Assembly: GCA_034509425.1 (NCBI GenBank)
Contig: JAVTVJ010000040.1
Span: 4,451,001-4,515,000 of the forward strand
DNA: 64,000 nucleotides
Origin: Eopsaltria australis
Taxonomy: Eukaryota; Chordata; Aves; Passeriformes; Petroicidae
Direction of reading: 5' to 3'
The notes below the pieces were generated by a model. That model did not search any database. It was given only the letters and a program-made list of their open reading frames with translations, and had not been told where the DNA came from. The position numbers and the translations under genes were made by a program. Positions 62,502 to 64,000 of the stretch are shown in pieces (the first letter of the stretch is position 1; the number at the start of each line of letters is the position of its first letter).

Positions 62502-64000
62502 TCCACATGTGTATTTACATCATTATATAGCTCATCTTCAAAGGTTCTATAGCTCCATGTCATCATACTACTATCTATCATTATATAATAATATCTTATC
62601 ATAATATAATTATTTTCAATATATTTCTAGACCCAAGTTTCTAAAACTGCTTTTAATCAAGTAAAAGAATCTTAGAAACTTTTCAATTAATTTCTTTTTT
62701 CACTGTCCCTCTAATTTACCTAAGCTGACCTCATGAAACGTGAGATGTGAGAAGCTTAACGACTAAGTTAATTAAGAAATATGCATCTGTTCAAATAAAA
62801 CATAGAAGAATGTATTTTTTACATCATAATGTCCTGGGTTTGCCTTTAATTCAGTTTTCTGATAAGAAGGAAACCAGGACAGAGTCAGCCTCAGAAGTGA
62901 CTCAAATCATTACACATTTCCATTTTGATCTTTATCTTTGGTCTTTCAGCTAAAACTTCAAATTGTACCTCAATTCCAGAACATGTCAGGTAGCTGAGAA
63001 AGCATGAATTTATATCCATATTAGGACAAAGAATGTACTTCACTTTTCTATCAGACAGATAATATTACATTAAACACTAATCAAAGATTTCTACTTCTTA
63101 AGTTAAGGAATCGATATTTGTCTGCTGCTATATTAAGTCAGAAAAGGTCTACCTACCAATATTTTCAAGTTTCCTTTTGGCTTATAAGGACATTATCCAT
63201 GAATTAGAATATATCTCCAAGAAGGAATATAAGTGTTTTTTGTGTATTTCTGTATCTTCCCTCTTCAAACACTTAAGTACTCTTCTCTATATGAGCTACC
63301 CTGTCATGAAACACTCCAGAGTTTATCCTACATTTGCTAAAGACAGTGATAACTGACCAGTCTCAGTACTGATTGTAACACATATCTGCCTGTGCTGGAG
63401 AGAGTGAGCTAAAATCAAAGTTTGGTGAGACTAATTTGTGTTTATCAAAGTACACATCATGCTACAGTAGCTGGATTACTAGCTGGTGTGTCAAGATAAT
63501 GTTATTCGCTGTAATAGGATAGATGCTCTGATCTTAAAGCATTGGTTTGAATAAAAAATGTAGCACTTCTCATTCAGAGGTATTGTTTATTGAAACCTCC
63601 TGAAAGGCAGTAACAGTGTGTGAAAAAATAATAGCTCCAGGCGGTCTTTGCTTCTGCATCTGGGTCTCCTTCTGACTGTAATTTTAATTTTACTTTACAT
63701 CAGAGAGCTGAAATAACCTCTTATTCAGGCATAAGGTTCCTCTGTAGGTGCACTCTGTGTTCCAGTACTCCAAAAGATATGTTCAATTTGTAAAATACAT
63801 CTTTTTTTAAACAGCACACAAGCTTACCAGGGATGTTGTTTGTAAAAGCAAGCTGCAAACAATTTATAGTCCCACAAGATAGCTGTTTCCATCCAGGTCT
63901 TAATAATTTTTTCCTCTTTTTTAAACAAATACAGATGCAAAAGTTTACATTGTCTTTGAGTGCTTTCAAATCTCAAGTATCTTATTTTCTATAAGATAGT

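Larger units (their letters stand above)
58182..64000. other. AT-rich DNA without recognisable gene
   Basis: There is no gene or clear transposon to the end of the window. A T/G tract (58508-58562), a G10 run (61237-61250) and a TCTA microsatellite (62463-62501) are present. The minus-strand frame at 63721-63969 has no recognisable domain. Confidence 0.6.

Noticed and set aside
1..64000. CRISPR arrays, operons, ribosome binding sites or bacterial or phage content.
   Set aside because: No regularly spaced repeats or compact genes exist. The repeat families are those of a bird nuclear genome.

Overview
The window looks like 64 kb of AT-rich, gene-free nuclear DNA from a bird, most likely a songbird (passerine). 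Three things point there. (1) There are many copies of CR1 LINE 3' ends on both strands, several ending in the avian octamer-type tail (ATTCTATG or ATTCT units). (2) There are LTR fragments that I recognise as avian endogenous-retrovirus families. (3) At 1893-2036 there is a tRNA-Ile-derived SINE with a CR1-like tail, the architecture of the zebra-finch family TguSINE1. These identifications come from memory of the families; no search was run.

No protein-coding gene, exon, functional RNA gene, CpG island or CRISPR array could be supported. The longest open frame is about 113 codons and lies inside a CR1 copy plus its pentanucleotide tail. The other frames are short, AT-driven and unrecognised. 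The window is therefore either intergenic or inside a very long intron.

Layout: 1-6.6 kb holds unique AT-rich DNA with the SINE, a GC-rich C-strand island with a G-quadruplex-type motif (3487-3801) and a CR1 (4840-5382). 6.6-14.4 kb has one LTR fragment and otherwise nothing assignable. 14.4-17.7 kb has two CR1 copies, the second abutting an LTR fragment. 20.99-22.15 kb has a decayed minus-strand CR1 3' end and, next to it, a relic of the CR1 endonuclease domain. 24.5-25 kb has a well-preserved minus-strand CR1. 25.8-26.6 kb has an unclassified, less AT-rich block. 27.3-28.1 kb is low in stop codons and carries a perfect 14-bp hairpin. 29.85-30.26 kb is a second copy of the LTR family seen at 17.4 kb. 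30-52 kb is mostly unique DNA with one CR1 at 40.4 kb, a short CR1 stub at 47.7 kb and a structured inverted repeat at 43.5 kb. 52.6-53.2 kb is a CR1 whose terminal ATTCT tail has grown into about 170 bp of ATTCT/ATTCC satellite. 53.4-64 kb contains another unclassified block, a strongly strand-asymmetric T/G tract, a T29 run and several small simple repeats.

There are no genes here to work together. What the window records is the layering of avian retroelements, each damaged, and the microsatellites that grew from them.
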